Source: Actinomycetota bacterium
GTDB lineage: Bacteria > Actinomycetota > UBA4738
Direction of reading: 5' to 3'
Assembly: GCA_005885025.1 (NCBI GenBank)
Contig: VAYC01000233.1
Span: 1-5,947, forward strand
Length of the DNA stretch: 5,947 bases
The notes under the pieces: model-generated
Told to the model about the DNA's origin: nothing
The model's database searches: none
Seen by the model: only the letters and a program-made list of their open reading frames with translations
Translations under genes and position numbers: made by a program
Shown: positions 5,307 through 5,947 of the stretch, in pieces
How positions within the stretch are numbered: the stretch's first letter is position 1
Layout of the letters: each line of letters opens with the position of its first letter

Positions 5307-5947
5307 GGGTGCAGGTCGATGGCCATGGCCACGGCCGAAGGACATTCCTCGACGGTTCGCGCGCTCGTCCTGATCGCCTCCGGCAACGTGTCACGCTCGA
5401 TCACGGAGAAGCCCAAGCCCTTGAAGAAGCCCTCCGCGGTTTCCGTGAGCAGGAACACGCGAGGCGCCCCGCGGGACCGAGCCTCCCCCACCGCAGCGGC
5501 CGTGACAAGCATCCCCAGGCCCTTCCCTCGAAGGTCGGGCCGTACCGCCACGGATCCCAGGAGGCCGAAGCCGTCGAACTCCTCGAGACACGCCGTGGCG
5601 TCGACCGGCGAGCGTCCATCCGAGCCGCGCGAGACCAGCGTGCGCGGGAGACGTCGCTCGAGCCCGTTCGACCGCAGACCCGAGCCCTCGAGCACCTCCC
5701 GTAACGGTTCGACGTCCTGATAGGTGGCCGGTCGGAACCGGCCCGGTGGACGCTCGTCGAGCAGAACCGAGAGATCCTCTCCAACATAGGTGGGAAGCGT
5801 CCGCGTGGCGAGCAGGTCCGCCGGCCGGGTGGCCCCCGTCCATACCAACAAGGAGTCCCACCCCATCGCCGCCGCTCCCCCCACGTCGGTGTCGAGTCGG
5901 TCCCCCACCACCAACGGGGCGATGGCACCCGTCGCCTCGGCGGCGGC
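5303..5947 (-). CDS. HAD-IIA phosphatase with C-terminal GNAT domain (partial, 5' end outside window)
   Basis: The frame is open through the right edge, and 214 C-terminal residues are visible. The first visible residues read EATGAIAPLVVGDRLDTDVG, the HAD motif IV of NagD/PGP-type phosphatases, followed by SLLVWTGATRPADLL and PTYVGEDLSVLL, which close the HAD fold (to about visible residue 63). A GNAT acetyltransferase domain then runs from about 70 to the end: FRPATYQDVEPLREVLEGSG, the acetyl-CoA loop SVAVRPDLRGKGLG (about 131-145), VFLLTETAEGFFKGLGF and CPSAVAMAID. This fusion matches M. tuberculosis Rv1692, a glycerol-3-phosphate phosphatase thought to recycle glycerophospholipid head groups. 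The R-G-K-G-L-G loop looks competent for acetyl-CoA, and the GNAT half resembles ArsN2-like acetyltransferases; its substrate is unknown. The nucleophile DxD motif lies outside the window. Confidence 0.88.
   Translation of the reverse strand, partial: AAAEATGAIAPLVVGDRLDTDVGGAAAMGWDSLLVWTGATRPADLLATRTLPTYVGEDLSVLLDERPPGRFRPATYQDVEPLREVLEGSGLRSNGLERRLPRTLVSRGSDGRSPVDATACLEEFDGFGLLGSVAVRPDLRGKGLGMLVTAAAVGEARSRGAPRVFLLTETAEGFFKGLGFSVIERDTLPEAIRTSARTVEECPSAVAMAIDLHP

Overview
The window is GC-rich DNA with dense, overlapping genes, GTG/TTG starts and a gene set typical of Actinomycetota. SteA and the SteB/MctB (DUF3186) protein are essentially actinobacterial families. The order matches the conserved neighbourhood known in Mycobacterium tuberculosis as Rv1692-Rv1698: HAD-GNAT phosphatase, small gene, tlyA, nadK, recN, steA, mctB. 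Protein sequences are well diverged from mycobacteria, so I infer a less-studied actinobacterial lineage and would not name a genus.

Minus-strand block (right to left, about 3986 down to 33): a possible 27-residue leaderless ORF, tlyA (rRNA 2'-O-methyltransferase), nadK (NAD kinase), steA and mctB/steB. Most junctions are tight: 1 nt between the small ORF and tlyA, an 8 nt overlap between tlyA and nadK, and a 4 nt overlap between steA and mctB. This suggests one translationally coupled operon. A further gene may begin 4 nt after the mctB stop and run off the left edge. recN, normally between nadK and steA, is absent; only 50 nt separate those two genes.

Plus-strand pair (4095 to 5306): a small SCP2-like protein and a rhomboid intramembrane serine protease. 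Neither is intact in this sequence. Each has an internal junction where residues expected from the family are missing and the reading frame moves by the same phase. Conserved coding sequence continues on both sides, including the rhomboid catalytic Ser and His. This is either recent double inactivation or a sequence/assembly error.

Right edge (5303 to 5947, minus): the C-terminal part of a HAD-IIA phosphatase fused to a GNAT domain, the Rv1692 architecture. Its stop codon shares the palindrome CTAG with the rhomboid stop, so the two genes converge with no spacer.

The interval 3906-4094 is the main regulatory region. It holds a TATAAT on the plus strand and a TATCCT on the minus strand placed for a leaderless transcript. 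I see no tRNA, rRNA, CRISPR array, insertion sequence or convincing terminator. The region looks like conserved core chromosome rather than a novel system; the paired frame disruptions, the loss of recN and the leaderless small ORF are the points worth checking.
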